Origin: Talinum fruticosum
Taxonomy: Eukaryota > Streptophyta > Magnoliopsida > Caryophyllales > Talinaceae
Direction: 5' to 3'
Assembly: GCA_021018815.1 (NCBI GenBank)
Contig: JAITYX010000004.1
Span: forward strand, 7,945,501 to 8,009,500
Length of the DNA: 64,000 nucleotides
Shown: positions 48,451-62,243 of the stretch, in pieces
Layout of the letters: each line of letters starts with the position of its first letter
Position numbering within the stretch: the stretch's first letter is position 1
Translations under genes and position numbers: made by a program
Notes under the pieces: model-generated
What the model saw: the letters and a program-made list of their open reading frames with translations, nothing else
Told to the model about the DNA's origin: nothing
Databases searched by the model: none

Positions 48451-51400
48451 TAAAAATTAATAAATTAATAAATTTCAAATATTCTAAAAGAGGGGTTTCC
48501 CATTGAGGAAAACAAGTGATTAGCACAGTAGACGCGTGGCAAAGGGGTAGCCCAAAATAAAGGAATTTGAGCCGTCTATCCAACAATATTTAAAGATATC
48601 CAAGGGCCATAAATTAAGAATTAAGTCAATGTTAAATCTCCCACGTCGGATCCAAATAAAAACAGGATTATAAGGAGCAAATAAGAGACTGCCGCCATTG
48701 CCCATAATAATAATAATAATTTTCATGTAAAGAAACTAATGCACGTGTACGTTTCCCAATGGCTGAAAAAACAAAAGCACTTTTTTCTCCCTTAATTGTT
48801 TAAGCCCATTGATTTCCTGATTAGGCAGTTAATGATCTTATAATCAATTTAATTAGTAAACAAAGAAAAAAAAAGGGCAAAAGAGTTGAGTAAGATGACT
48901 TTGGCTTTACCCAAAAGGAAAAGCCAAGCCAATCACAAAATTTAATTTTAAAAAAGGGTGGGGCCCTGTTTCCTAAGTTCCCGCATGAAGCCATCTCAAG
49001 AGACATACACATGGCCTTTTGTGACATACAATACAATCACTTGTATTTGGACATTAAGTCTAATACGTATCCTAATATTTGTCGCACTTTATAATTCAAT
49101 AATAAAAATAATTATGCTTAGGCTAGCCTACTATGAGTACATTCATATTGTAAATAGTATAGTATGTCTTTCATTATTAATTCTCCATAGGCATACATGG
49201 CAACTACGTTACTATGATAACTAGGGATAAAAATTAGCTGACACCAGTTACCAAACTCAACAAGAAACTCAAAACGCTCAACTTGTGTAAGCTCAAGTAA
49301 AGTTCATCATGCGAATGAGTCCAGTTAAGCTTAGCAGCAGGCTTAGCTTGATAGAGTCGTAAGACTTGTAAATAGGGGAATGTGTATGTGTGTGTGTAAG
49401 CTCACAATTATCATATTGATTGCAACTATGTGTAGTATTACCTTTTCAAAGAAAATTATTTGCTTCTTTTTATTACTTTTATTGCTTCGTTGTTTTTTTT
49501 TTCCTTCTTTCGACATGCGAAAGGTCATTTATGTATGATAATGTAAAATTAGAATACCTAACTGGTTCAATATAAATTCCTTCCATTATCATCTTTCTAC
49601 TTTAGTCCCTCAATAAGACAACTTCATCAATTTTTGTCATCATTCTTTATATATTTTGTTGGTTCCGTTGATACTCGTATTATAATTAATCTTACTAATA
49701 TAAGACGTTCTACATTCGAATCAACATACAATTATATCAAATACAAGATTTAAGCAAGAATGGTACGTTAAATAGGACAATACATTAGTGAGAATTTGAA
49801 TCTCAATCCTCCAAGAAAAAAATATTAAATTATCTCCATCTCTATTTCTTAAATGTTTTAAAAATGATTATTGATTGAGACGAAAATCAAAGAGTGATAC
49901 AATCAAAAGATCAAATGGTCATTGGAGTAGTATTTTAAGGAAAAAATTTTTTATTACACCAACAAACCTAAGAAAAAGGTGGCTATTGGTTCACATGTGT
50001 TCCAAAGTTTTCTGCGAAATAAAATAAAATAAAAAAATAGGTGACTTGGCGTTTCTAGTGTATTCGTGCGATTAGAAAAATTAATGGGTCAAAAAAGTGG
50101 CTTGAAAATTCCAAATATTGGACCAACCATTGTATGCCATGCCAGTAGGTCAAAAAGATGATTATGGCATCCTATATAATTTTTAAATTTAATTTTGATG
50201 GTACATATTATGACGTGTGATTAATTAATAAACATAATTAAGTGAAGTGTCGTGGCGTTTTATTATAATTAAATTCACTTTAGATTTGGAGCTTTCATGC
50301 TTAATTAGTTACTTTGTTTAATATTGCTTATCATTTTAGCATATTCTCTTATATATGCCTCCACATATTTTGTATAAAATACTTTCTCACCTACGTACCC
50401 TATGAATTAATGAAATTATGTTCTTGTGAGTAAATAGTACTTTAGTTTATACTCAAGTTTAATACAGATCGATCTCAAATGTCTTATTTCGTATTTTTAC
50501 AGATTATGTTTAAAATTTTACTGACATTAACCTTTACGCTTCTCTTTGAATGAAATGAAAAACGAAAGCTTATATGAAATTACAGAACCCTGTAAGTTAC
50601 TTAACTTGTCTTTGCTATCCAGCCCTCTCGATCAAGTTTCCACCATCTTTCTCCATCTTATTCTTCGTCACTTCCCCAATCATCGATAATTTATCAGTTG
50701 TTTCCCTATTAGCTAATCAGCTTATATCACATTTGTTTTTTGATTGCTGATAGTAAAAAGGATTAGAGTATAAATAAAATAACAATGTAAATAACAAAAA
50801 TTAAAATACTAAAAAGCAACCGAAACCATCCCCTTACCATAATACGATCTTTTTATTCTTAGCTATAGTCATAACTAGTTGGTTTGCGTTCTATTTTTAA
50901 GATTAATTTGATGTATTCTAAAAATTGGTTACAAATTACAATAATATAATTTTATAATTGTTACTAAACTACTTTTATGCGTAAAAATATTATTGCTTCC
51001 TCCTTCCTATATTTACTGTCAAATTTTTTAATATTAAAGTATGAAAAAAATCACTAATTATGTTTTAAGTGGTGACCATATATTGACTTAGCTACAATCC
51101 CACATCCCACCGCTCCCCATCTTCCATTTCCACGTACTGAGTTGCTACAGTATGATTGGCTAATTAAGCACAGGTTATAAAGTATAATCATGCATTTGTG
51201 GGCTTAATTGTGCTGCCAAGAAGTTTAAAGCGGCCTAATTATGTGTTTAAGTGGGTATGTGAACCCGCCACTATACACGCTTTTGGGATTTTTATTAGGT
51301 ACTGATGGCTACTTAACATACTTTATTACTCCTAATTAATACCGTATTATTCAATTAATGCATATCTCACCCAAATCTTATTTTTCAGACGTAAAATTAT

Positions 51401-52043
51401 GCACAGATTATTGTTCATATCATATACTATCATCTAAACACTACGCTGTCGTGAATCCAATTACTTGCTTCTTCTAAGTTATATACACCCATTCGACCAC
51501 CACAACAACGATAACAATAACAATAATACAGGTCTATTTATTTTTGACGATATAAATTAGTGGTACTAGTTTAGAAAAAACAAGTTTTAGTAATAAGCAA
51601 GCGTAAATATTATTAGACTATTTCTTTAATGATTTTTAAAAGAAAAAAAAATCAACACTCCAATGAGTTAATAGTTTGCAAATAAGACGGTCTTTGAGCT
51701 CGAAATATACATAAATAGTGTATATATGTATGTGATAACAGTTTTATCCCGTAAACTTTATTATGAACTCGGACATAATCTTTTCATTCTTAGTAAATCC
51801 ATCTATAGATCAACAGTTGATGACATCCATGTGAGCATAAAATGAGAGACTCGATCATGATTTTCACCACAATATGAAAGTAGACGAAGGCTTTGGGTTG
51901 ATGACTGAATAATAGTATGAAACTTGTAGTGCAGTCAATGAAGAAGACCTTCTAAAAATTACAAAGAAAGTTGTAGATTAGGTTTCTGTCATTACGTGAG
52001 TCAAAGTTTTCTATGTTTGTAGGTGGAGCTAGAAATTGTTGTA

Positions 52044-52082
<39 letters not shown>

Positions 52083-52402
52083 AATAATTGAAATGAAATG
52101 AATGAACAGGTGACGGCAGCACTCGTGCGAGGGTGGTGTGATGGTTTTTCTGAATTCTGCTGTGTGTTTGTCAATTGAAGAACTGCGCAGGCAGAATTTG
52201 TTGACTTGGTGGGATGGGAGGAGCTTTTAGGTTGTCTCACCAACTTCCTACACAGGAATTCAATGCAGTTTTTCATACTACTCTACTCCTGCATAATTCA
52301 AGGTGTTGAGCTATTTTCTCTTTCAAAATACTTGAACTCATTTTTCAAGGTATGAAAAAGGGGTTTTTTTTTTTAAAGGTTAGAAAACTCGTAATCGGTA
52401 AC
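48451..52402. other. Intergenic AT-rich region
   Basis: No gene recognised. (ATA)n at about 48707-48722 and (AG)n at 52047-52077. A string TGTTAAATCTCCCACGTCGG at 48630 resembles the start of some plant LTRs, but no partner end was found. Confidence 0.45.
52047..52077. repeat. (AG)n microsatellite
   Basis: Uninterrupted AG run of about 31 bp. Confidence 0.95.
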
Positions 52403-53076
52403 TGTTAGGAAAGCAGATCCCACTCTAAACCTCACTTTGTTAAGTGAGATTAGAGCAATAATGCGGATGCATAATAGGATAACAAAAAACTATATTGAGA
52501 AATTAGATGGAGAATTTAACGTAGAAAACCCAACTTGAAAAAATCACTGGCGGCTCAAGCACAAACAAATCCACTATTATAAAAGAGTAAAAGAACGATG
52601 TCAAACCCCGAGACCTTCTTAAACCCGAGATATACCCTAATCTCACACCACTCTCCTTACAATAACACTCTATGATCTAGCAAAGATAGCCATGGAATTC
52701 CCCCACGGGCTCCCACTCGGGTGGTTCCCTCACTACCACCACTTTGTTCACTCACACCCTTCACACACACAAGGTGTACATAAGCCCTCCTTTTATAGGA
52801 GTAGGAACCCTAATAACAACCTCCCAACAAAATCTCCTAAACCCACCTAAACTCTTACTCCTAATTCTAATAGGTAACAATTACCTAATACAAATAGGAT
52901 ACAAACTCTTATCTAAATACAATTAGCTTTAGGATACCCAAATTTATAAGGAAACAATCTTTCCTAAAAGAGAACGAAGTGAAGGCCAACCACCAACACG
53001 GCCGACCAATTTGAGCTTCAACTTAGGAGCGTCATGAATTGGGCTTGAACACAAGATTTTGTAACACCACCCAACA
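52403..53076. mobile_element. Solo LTR, 674 bp, with 5-bp target duplication GTAAC
   Basis: It begins TGTTAGG and ends CCCAACA, a standard TG...CA terminal inverted pair. GTAAC flanks it exactly on both sides (52398-52402 and 53077-53081). No internal retrotransposon sequence or second LTR is present, so it arose by recombination between the two LTRs of a former element. It is not related to the Copia LTRs at 53935 and 58603. Confidence 0.88.
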
Positions 53077-53081
53077 GTAAC

Positions 53082-53927
53082 ACTTAATTGCTTTTATAGC
53101 GGCCACTAATAGCTATAATTACATGCTTGAATAGGTCGGGATGGGACTACCAAGAGAGATCGGGGATGAACACCCACTTGATAATTCAATATTAAACTCT
53201 CAAATATGAACTCTTAAACTCTAGACATTCAACTTGGACTTTGAAATCTAAAGGGAAGACTCAGTTCATCACTCTTGAGCAAGAGATAAGAAAAGAGCTT
53301 TTTAGAGAGCAACAAGCTCTAATTTCATTAAAAAATCCTCATAATCAAGTTATATAGCCTCACAAGGCATATAAAAGTCTAGAACTTGTGGTACTCTTTC
53401 TCTCTAATATTAATTCCACGAATAAGAATAACCAATGATATTAGAGCTTACAAATACCTTCAAACTAAGAATAGTTCATGGGTTGAAAATTTCAAAACTT
53501 GTTTCTATTTAGGAGCTCTCTTAAGCCAACTATCTTGAGTAAATTTACTAGATATATGAGTTCAGTATGTAAAATTATTACTTAAAAAGCCACCAAATCA
53601 TACATGGATGAACCTTTGAAATTCATTACCAAAATGTAGCAACTTCGGACTTGCAATGACCTTCCGTTGGTATTTGCTCATATCTTGCAAAATGCTTGGA
53701 ATATGGACACGATCCATAGCTTTTGGAAAATAAACATCCGGGGCTTTCCAGCCATATAAAGTTTGAAGAATTTGAAGCCCATTTGTTTGTCCAAAATCCA
53801 CCTAGAAGTTGAAGTTAAATTCTAGCCTCAAAAACTAAAAAAGGAAATTAAAAATGGCATTGGAGAAATTTTAAAACTCCTTATTTATAGTTATTAATGA
53901 TCTTACCACGAACCTTGTCCATTATAA
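53082..53927. other. Intergenic region
   Basis: No recognisable gene. The minus-strand frame 53598-53801 (starts MDFGQTNGLQILQTLYGWKA) shows no family I know. Confidence 0.45.
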
Positions 53928-53934
53928 GGGTTTG

Positions 53935-54472
53935 TGTTGAGTTTGTGGCTCAAAATCATCATATGTCGCTTCATTTTGCTGCTATTCACTGCTCGCTTGC
54001 TCCGTGCTCAAGGCTAACGACTCGTGTCCATTGTCCACCGGAAGAATGGAACTTCCAGCAGCCGACATGGGCTGCCTGTGTTGGTGAACACAGCTCGTAT
54101 CGGCTATCCTGCAGCCGTTACTCATTGTTTCGCCTCGAGTAGTTAAGGGGTCTTCGTCCTAGTTCATTTCTATCCCGATATTTAGCAGTTTCCATAAGTA
54201 AGTGAAACAATATTTCCCCTCCATTGTTGAGTGAGATTGAGAGAGAATTGTATTCTCATCATTGATCAAATCGTCATTCGAATGTGATCGCTTGTACTTT
54301 CTCAAATCATAGTGAGTTGTTGTGCTCATTGCCTCTGTGGTTTTTCCCTCATTGGGTTTCCACGTAAATCCTTGTGTTATTTGATTTAGTGCTTTTCATC
54401 TTGTTGTTTATACTTTTGATTATTATTTTGTTCATTCGAATCGCTTCCGCTCGGGATGCTAGATTCCTAACA
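53935..54472 (+). repeat. 5' LTR of the Copia element (538 bp)
   Basis: TGTTGAGTTTGTGGCTCAAA at the start, GATTCCTAACA at the end; intact copy used to locate the CACTA insertion point in the other LTR (equivalent to position 54246). Confidence 0.93.
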
Positions 54473-54474
54473 AG

Positions 54475-54488
54475 TGGTATCGGAGGCC
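54475..54488 (+). promoter_or_regulatory. Primer binding site (initiator tRNA-Met type)
   Basis: TGGTATCGGAGGCC lies two bases after the 5' LTR. It resembles the usual plant TGGTATCAGAGCC site complementary to the 3' end of initiator tRNA-Met, with small changes. Confidence 0.8.
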
Positions 54489-54514
54489 GGTTCAGAATAT
54501 CTTCAATTTTGAAG

Positions 54515-57500
54515 GTGGATATTCAAAAGTTTGATGGAGAGATTAGTTTAAATCTCTCGGAAAGTTCGGATGAAGGCGGTTCTCATTCAACATGGGTTGT
54601 GGAAAGTTCTTAGTATTGCTAAGATGAAACCCGATTCAATGACAGATGAACAATGGGCTGAATACAAGACAAAGAAGAGAGGGACTATGACTAACTATGA
54701 ATGGGAGAAATTGGAAGAAAAGGCACTTTCGGCTATTTAGTTGTGCGTAGCGCCCATGTGTCTGCGAGAGGTACTAGACAAGACAAGCTGCGGTGGAGCT
54801 TTGGCTTTGATTGGAAGAACTCTACATGACGAAAAGTCTCACCAATAAAATTCGCTTGAAGGAATGTCTATATACGTTCTCCATGGACGAAGTTATCCCT
54901 GTTCGTAAACATCTCAATGATTTTAATTCAATTCTTATTGATTTAGAGAGTTTAGATGTGAAAATTGAGGACAAGGACAAAGCGATTTTGTTGGTTGTTT
55001 CATTGCCCCCTTCCTATAAGCACTTTAAGGAAATCCTATTATATAGTAATACCGATATTATATCTTTTGAGAATGTCAAGGCCAATTTGTTGTCTAAGGA
55101 GAAATTTGACTTAGACGTATGTGCTCGAAAAAGTCGAAGGCTTGGTTATTAGGGTAAATCTATCGAAAAATGGGAATGGTAGTAAGAAAAATTACCGTTC
55201 AAAATCTAGGTGTCATCATGCAAATAAAATTTGTAACTTTTGCAAGAACAAGGGTCACATTGCTGTGGATTATTTTAAATTGAAAAATAAGAAAGAAAGA
55301 GAAGAAAGGGAAAAACAATCTCAAAATCCTGCTCGTTGCTGATTGTGTGATTGAGTCCGAATCTAATGGCGATGTGTTGGTTGCTACTACTTCTAGAAAA
55401 GGTGATTGTGATGAGTGGGGTTTGGATTCTAGTTATACCTATCATATGTGTCCTCATAGGGACTGGTTTTCTACTTATGAGCCTCGTCAATTCCGATATA
55501 GTTCTTATGGGAAATGATACCGATTGTAAGGTTGTTGGGATTGGTACTATACGAATTAAAACTCATGATGAGGTAGTTAGGACCTTGTTAAAGGTTAGAC
55601 ACATTCCTGATATGACTCGTAACTTGATATCTTTGGGTACTCTTGAGGCTAATGGTTGCAAGTACTCGGGTGAGAATGGTGTTCTCAAGGTAACAAAGGG
55701 TGCGTTGGCATTGATGAAAGGTGTGAGACAAAGGAGTCTCTATATCCTTCAAGGCTCTACAATTACAGGTTCCGCATCCATCCGTAACACAACTTCAGGT
55801 ATTGATTCTACTCGTTTACGACATATGCGTCCGTGCCATATGAGTGAGAAAGGGATGTCTATTTTGAGCAAGAGAGGTCTTTTGGGTAGTGAAGGTACAT
55901 AGAAGCTTAACTTTTGTGACCATTATGTGTTTAGGAAATAGAAAAGAGTGAGTTTCTCTACAACAAAGCATCGTACACAAGGGATCCTAGATTACATCCA
56001 TTCTTATTTGTGGGGTCTATCTAGAGTTTCTTCTTTTGGAGGTAAATGCTATATGTTAACTTTTGTTGATGATTTTTCTCGAAAAGTGTGGGTGTATTTC
56101 TTATGATAGAAGAATGAGGCATTTCCCATGTTCAAGAAATTCAAGGCATTGGTTGAAAAACAAACTGGGAGAAAAATTAAGAAACTCGGGATCGACAATG
56201 GACTTGAGTTTTGTGAGGATAAGTTCAATGAATTCTGTGCAGTTCAAGGGATTGCGAGACACAAAACACTTATTAGGAAGCCCCAACAAATAGATTTGCG
56301 TAACGTATCAACCGGACTCTTTTAGAGAGAACTCGTTACATGCTCTCTAATGATGGACTTTGGGATCGTAAGGCATTTTGGGCCGAAGCTATTGCAACGA
56401 CTCGTTATCTCATCAACCTTTCTCCACATTCTTCTATTGACTTTAAGATTCCTAAAGAAATGATTCTACTCTTAGAATTTTTAGGTGTCCTGCGTATGTA
56501 CATGTGAATAATGGGAAATTGGATCCTAGGGCAATAAAGTGCAACTTTCTTGGTTATGCATTTGAGTCTAAGGGATACCGGTTGTGGTGCCCTAAAACAC
56601 ACAAATTAATTCAAAGTGGAGATGTAACATTTAATGAGACTCGCTATGTTATCTCCTATAGGAGACGGTTCTGTTTCTTCTATCAGTGCGGGTGATCAAC
56701 AAGATACCAATGAGAAGGTGGAGTTTGAGTTGCTGGTTATTACTCAAGGTGGAGTTGTTGATGATTCCAGCAAGGAGGTTCATGATGTAGAACCTATTAA
56801 TGATGCAAGTCCTACTCGAGTCTTAGGTGGAGGTTGGTCATTCTATAGCCCATGATAGACCGAGGAGAGCTATTAGGAGGCATGCTCGATATGCGGATAT
56901 CGAAGAAGATGGATTTGTTGCTTATGCTCTAGTTGTTGCTTAAGAGACCCCTGAAGGTATTGAGCCATCCACTTATTTAGAGGCTATGTCATATCCTAAC
57001 TCCTCAAATTGGCGCTTGGCAGTGCAAGAAGAGATGGAGAGTTTGCATAAGAATGAGACTTGGGATCTTTGTGAGCTTCCTAAATGTTATCGTGCATTAA
57101 CTTCTAAGTGGATCTACAAGAGGAAAGAAGGTATTCCTGGAGTTGAAGATGCAAGATGGAAAGTAAGATTGGTTGTACGAGGGTGCGAGAAAAAGAAGGC
57201 ATTGACTCTACTGAGGTATTTGCTCCTATTGTTCGTCATACCTCTATTCGAGTACTACTTGCATTTGTTGCACTATTTGATTTGGAGTTGGAGCAACTTG
57301 ATGTGAAGACTACGTTCCTTCATGGTGAGTTGGAGGAAGAAATCTACATGAAGCAACATGAGGGATTTGTGGTTTCTAAAAGGGAACATTATGTATGCCG
57401 ATTGAAGAAGTCGCTTTATGGCCGTAAGCAAGCTCCCCGACAATGGTATAAGAGGTTTGACTCTTGTATGATTGGACAAGGGTATATACATTGTCAGTAT

Positions 57501-58522
57501 GATAATTGTGTATTTTTTCAGCAATTTTCCGGAGATTTCTTTGTTTATCTATTATTATATGTTGATGATATGCTCATTGCATCTAAGCATAAATCCTTGA
57601 TTGTCAACTTGAAGTCCAAGCTTAATGATGAGTTTGAGATGAATGATCTCGAAGCAACAAAGAAGATTCTTGGCATGGAGATTAGTAGGGATCGAAAGGT
57701 CGATAAGCTCTACATATCTCAAAGGAAATATCTTGAGAAAGTCCTTGAAAGGTTCAATTTGAGTGATTGTAAACCTGTTTCTATACCTTTAGCTGCTCAC
57801 TTGAAGTTGTCATCCGAGTCTTGTCCACAAATTGAGGAAGAGTTAGAGAAAATGTCTCATACACCTTATTATAGTGTCTGTTGGTAGTCTTATGTATGCT
57901 ATGGTGTGCACCAAACTTGATTTGTCTTATGCGGTTAGCACGGTAAGTCGCTATATGCATAATCCTGGCAAGGATCATTTGGAAGTCTGTGAAATGGATT
58001 CTTCGCTATGTGAAGGGTTCTATTGATAAGGGTTTGGTGTTTGATAGGAGTAAGGCTACAACTTATGATGTGTTTGGGTATGTTGATTCCGATTATGGTG
58101 GTGATCTTGATCGTAGAAAATTTATCTCTGGTTATGTCTTCTCTTTGTGTGCGGGTGCTATTTTTTGGAAAGCATCCTTACAAGTTGTTGCAACTCTCTC
58201 TACTACTAAAGCGAGAATATGCGGCTGCAACATGAAGGTGTCAAAGAAGTTATTTGTGGCGTGGCCTTATTATTGATCTTGGAGTTGCACAAGGTACCAT
58301 TGTTGTGTACTCGATAGTCAAAGTGTTATTCATCTTACTTATCATTCAAAGACCAAGCATATTGATGTTAAGCTCAATTTCATTCGAGATATTGTTGCAC
58401 AAGGAAAGATTGTTGTGAAGACAGTTCATACTTCAGAGAACACTTCGGATATGCTTACCAAAACACTTTCTATTACTAAGTTTGAGCATTGCTTAGGCTT
58501 AGTCGGTGTTCATAGTTTGTGA
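54515..58522 (+). pseudogene. Copia gag-pol pseudogene
   Basis: Gag lies at about 54515-55345, with a zinc knuckle CNFCKNKGHIAVDYF in which the last Cys is Tyr. The protease region (about 55390-55500) reads WGLDSSYTYHMCP, with DSS instead of the catalytic DSG. GAG-pre-integrase and integrase run about 55730-56700 (RHMRPCHMSEKGMSIL, FVDDFSRKVWVYF, DNGLEF). Reverse transcriptase covers about 57010-57890 (LDVKTTFLHGELEEEIYM, SLYGRKQAPRQWY, and the active-site YVDDMLIA). RNase H ends at about 58522 (KTKHIDVKLNFIRDIV, ENTSDMLTK). Stops and frame changes fall between and within domains, for example between 57180 and 57200. The motif YVDDMLIA and domain order suggest the Tork/TNT1 side of Copia; this is a guess from short motifs. 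Confidence 0.9.
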
Positions 58523-58590
58523 TGCCCTTTAGGGCTATACCCTTCGGGGTATTTTGGAGGTGTACATATGTTGGTTAGGGATTTTTTATC

Positions 58591-58602
58591 CAAGGTGGAG
58601 AT
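58591..58602 (+). promoter_or_regulatory. Polypurine tract of the Copia element
   Basis: AAGGTGGAG immediately before the 3' LTR start at 58603, the usual plus-strand priming site. Confidence 0.7.
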
Positions 58603-58909
58603 TGTTGAGTTTGTGGCTCAAAATCATCATGTGTCACTTCATTTTGCTCGTTATTGACCACCGCTTGCTGTGCTCAAGACTAACGGTCCGTGTCCATTGT
58701 TCACCGGAATAACGAAACTTCTAGCAACCGACACGGGTTGCCCATGTCAATGGACAAGGCCCTTGTCTAGCTGTCACGACCGTTACTCATTGTTTCGTCT
58801 CAAGTAGTTAAGGCGTCTTCATCCTAGTTCATTTCTAGCCCGATATTCGGTAGTTTCCATAAGCAAGTGAAACAATATTTCCCCTTCATTATTAAGTGAG
58901 ATTGAGAGA
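58603..58909 (+). repeat. 3' LTR of the Copia element, left part
   Basis: 307 bp homologous to 53935-54246. It stops at GAGATTGAGAGA where CACTA-2 begins; the remaining 241 bp resume at 63312. Confidence 0.9.
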
Positions 58910-60949
58910 TGCTACTATAGGAACCACTTTTAACGACGGTTAAAAGGACAAACCATCATGAAAACTTGACCGGTGGCATTTTTGTAAATAACGGGCACTT
59001 TTTAATACATATGACGACGATTCTAATGTAAGAACCATCACAGGTTTTGTGAAACATTTAACTACATTTCTTTTAAAAGAACTGTCGTTAAATGTTACAT
59101 ATGACGACGGTTTTATGACAGAACCGTCGTTAAATGTTACGTATGACGACGGTTTTCGACGTAACCGTCATTATATGTCTTTCGATTGACTTTAAAAAAT
59201 GTGATCTGTTGTTTCCATACCCATTTACATCTACTCTCGGTCTTATCACTTTCTATAGTTTTCTCTCTTTCATGTACCTCCTCATCGGATCTAGACTTCG
59301 TTCCTTGCCGGTTGACTTGAATCGATAAGCCTCTCCTCACTCTATCTTCTCTCTCTTAATCTTTTATTTCTTTATAGTTTCCTCTCGTCTCTTTTAAGTG
59401 TAGATCTCCTTACCCTCGCCGTTATCCTGTTCTTAGGTATGAATCTCTATCCTCTCTTATTTTTCGCTTTAAGTTATTTAGAAAATGTATTATAGTAAAA
59501 TGTCGAATGTATTTGCGGTAATTATGTGAATGTTGAGAATGTGGGTAATGTTTGAGATTGTTGAAATGTTGAATCTTTGTTGAAATGTTGAATATTGAGA
59601 ATGTGGGTAACATTTGTTTAGTTTATTAAGTTGAAAATTCGTGAAATGTTTGAGATTTTGAGAAATGGGTTTAGGAGTTTAGGATTTGTGGTAATTATAG
59701 CGAAATGTGATAGGTAAGGATGGTAGATCAAAATAGTGCATCCAAATTTGTTTAGGGTTTTAGAGAAATAGAAAGATAATTTGGATATAGGGCCATCCCC
59801 AAAAACCTTCTTATGAAGATAAATTTGTATCCAAATTTGTTTATTTTGATGAGGTGATGTTGAGGTGAACTCATTTATCTAATTATCGAAAGGTATCCAA
59901 ATATGGTTAGAGTTTAGAGAAATATAAATATTTATGGTTTAGGGTTTGAGGAAATAGAAAAATTTGTATTTATATATATTAAGGATCAATAGGGAGAAAA
60001 AATAAATGTGAAAATGTAAAAAATTGGAAAGGTATTTGGATATAGGGATCTCCCCAAATACTTATCATGAAGATAAATTTGTTATCAAATTTATTTATTT
60101 TGATGAGTTGAAGTTGGGGGTGGACTAATTTATCCAATTATCTAAATTTTCAATTTTCTTTTTGGGTGCAAGTTTGTTGTATTACACATGATCGTAAACT
60201 AGAGGCCATGATTTTTTAAAGTTTACGTAATTCATAAGACAATAATGAAATATGAATGAAATATTGAGGCCATCCATTTAGTTTGCTTTAACGACCGAAG
60301 ACATAACAGGAATCAGAATTCCCTTGTTATGATTAATAATGAGGTCGATTTTACAAGACAAAATATGAAGTGTACATGAAACATAGATCGATCCACAAAG
60401 AAGGATAAAAGGTCTAGGAGTCAAATGGAAAGAAAAGATGATAAATATGAATGACTATTGTTTATGACCTTTTGTTTCCATTTGACTCATCGATCCTTCT
60501 ATCCTTATTTGTGAATCGACCTACATTGAATTTAAACTCCATTTTTTGTCTTGTAAATCCAACCTTTCATTATTATTAATATAATTTAAACTTATCTTCG
60601 TTAGTTAAAAGGAAATTAAAGTGGTGACCTCAACATTTCATTATTATTAATATAATTGTAAACAAAAGGAAACCACATATATATTATTATTAATATAATA
60701 TATACGTAAACAATTCTCTTACACAATGAATAGAGGGAAATATATATATATATATATATATAGGGTTTAAGGATGAAAAGGGCGAAAATATAAATGTGAA
60801 AATGTAAATAATTGGAAAGGTATTTGGATATATAGGGATCTCCCCAAATGCTTGTCATAAAGATAAATTTATTATCAAATTTATTTATTTTGATGAGTTG
60901 CATTAGGGGTGGACTAATTTATCCAACAACCTGAATTTTCAGTTTCTTT

Positions 60950-61565
60950 TTTGGGTGCAAGTTTGCTATATTAACATGATCGTAAACTATATTACATGAT
61001 TTTTTGAAGTTTACATAATGCATAAGACAATAATAAATATCAATGAAATGTTAAGACCATCCATTTAGTTTGCTTTAACAACCCAAGACATATGATTTGA
61101 GCCGAAGTTCCCATAACCCTTATTGACTTTAGCAATGAGGTGGATTCACTAGGAAGACATAGAGTCTATGTGGAGCGTGGGTCAGTACACGAATAAAGGG
61201 AAGAGATAAATGCTTTATTGGAGAAAAAGGTGGTAAACAATCACAAAACTAGTAGTAATTCCCTATTGTTTATCACTTTTTCTCCAATAAAGCCCTTATC
61301 CCTTTTCCCTTTTTCGTGTACTCGACCCACGCTGCACATAGATTTCATGTCTTGCCTAGTGACCCCTACCTCATTGTTAAAGACACTAAGGGTTTTGGGA
61401 ACTCCGATTCTAGTTATGTCTTGGGGTCGTTAAAGCGAATTAAAAGATGACCTCAACATTTTATTCATATTAATTTGTCCTATGCATTATGTAAAATTTC
61501 AAATCAAATCATGTCTAGTTTATAATAATGTATAATAGATCAAAATTGGAAGTAAAAAGGAAACC
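60950..61565. repeat. Long inverted repeat in CACTA-2
   Basis: The same palindrome as 3123-3748 of CACTA-1, with centre near 61255. Paired blocks include GATAAATGCTTTATTGGAGA (61207) with TCTCCAATAAAGCCCTTATC (61280). Confidence 0.75.
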
Positions 61566-61699
61566 ATATATATAATATATACGTAAACAATTGGAAGCAA
61601 AAAATTCTTATTTGAATAGGAAGAGGGGTAGAGGCTTTATTGAGGGAGTTGGATAGAATAATTCTTTGACTTAACTCTCTCCTTCAATTATAACTGAAA

Positions 61700-62243
61700 A
61701 TGAGTTGCAGAACACTTCCTATTGGTTCGAGAAATTGTGCTCACGCTTTAATAAGGACCATGCCGAGCAAGCTTCGTTGCCAATTGCTGCCCTTCTCTCG
61801 TTGTGAAGACATTCTACAACCTTCGATTGATGATGATATGGACCTAGATTTTGTAGACTTTGACGAAGCTCATGCTCTTAAACAAGTTGTGTTGTGTTTC
61901 GGCTAGGACCTCCTTGAAGCCTGGGTAGAGCGCCACTTTGGCCAACTTGTAAAAATCCAAGTGAGCAATTCGCACTCAACAGCAAGTGACGCGGCAAGCG
62001 GAGGCGCCACTTCAAGCATGAGCTCATCGTCTGGTCCCCCTTCCCCGAAGAGCGAGTGAATCGGTGGAGAGCCCTTTCTCTCGTTCTTCTCGGTCCGAAG
62101 GAACTTACCGAAGGAGAAGGGGAGGAACGTACCTAAGGAAAAAGCAGGAACCTCCCTAAGAAGAAGTGAGGTTGTCCACCTTTACCCCCGTACAAACTCC
62201 AAGGAAGAAAACAAAAGACCGGGCTCTCCAATGGCGAGCTAGA
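61700..62243 (+). pseudogene. Unrecognised coding-like segment in CACTA-2, possible captured gene fragment
   Basis: A frame opens with ATG at 61700 (MSCRTLPIGSRNCAHALIRT). It includes an acidic stretch (SIDDDMDLDFVDFDEAHA) and meets TAG at 61904. The same frame then stays open (DLLEAWVERHFGQLVKIQVS, a Ser/Ala/Gly-rich part, SSSSGPPSPKSE) to TGA at 62057, and again on to TAG at 62241 through a Lys/Arg-rich part (RRNLPKEKGRNVPKEK). Base composition is richer in G and C than the surrounding element. CACTA-1 ends before this part, so it may be unique to this copy. I do not recognise the family. It could be element-derived or a transduplicated host fragment. Confidence 0.4.

Noticed and set aside
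48630..48660. LTR start (TGTTAAATCTCCCACGTCGG)
   Set aside because: No matching end or second copy in the window.
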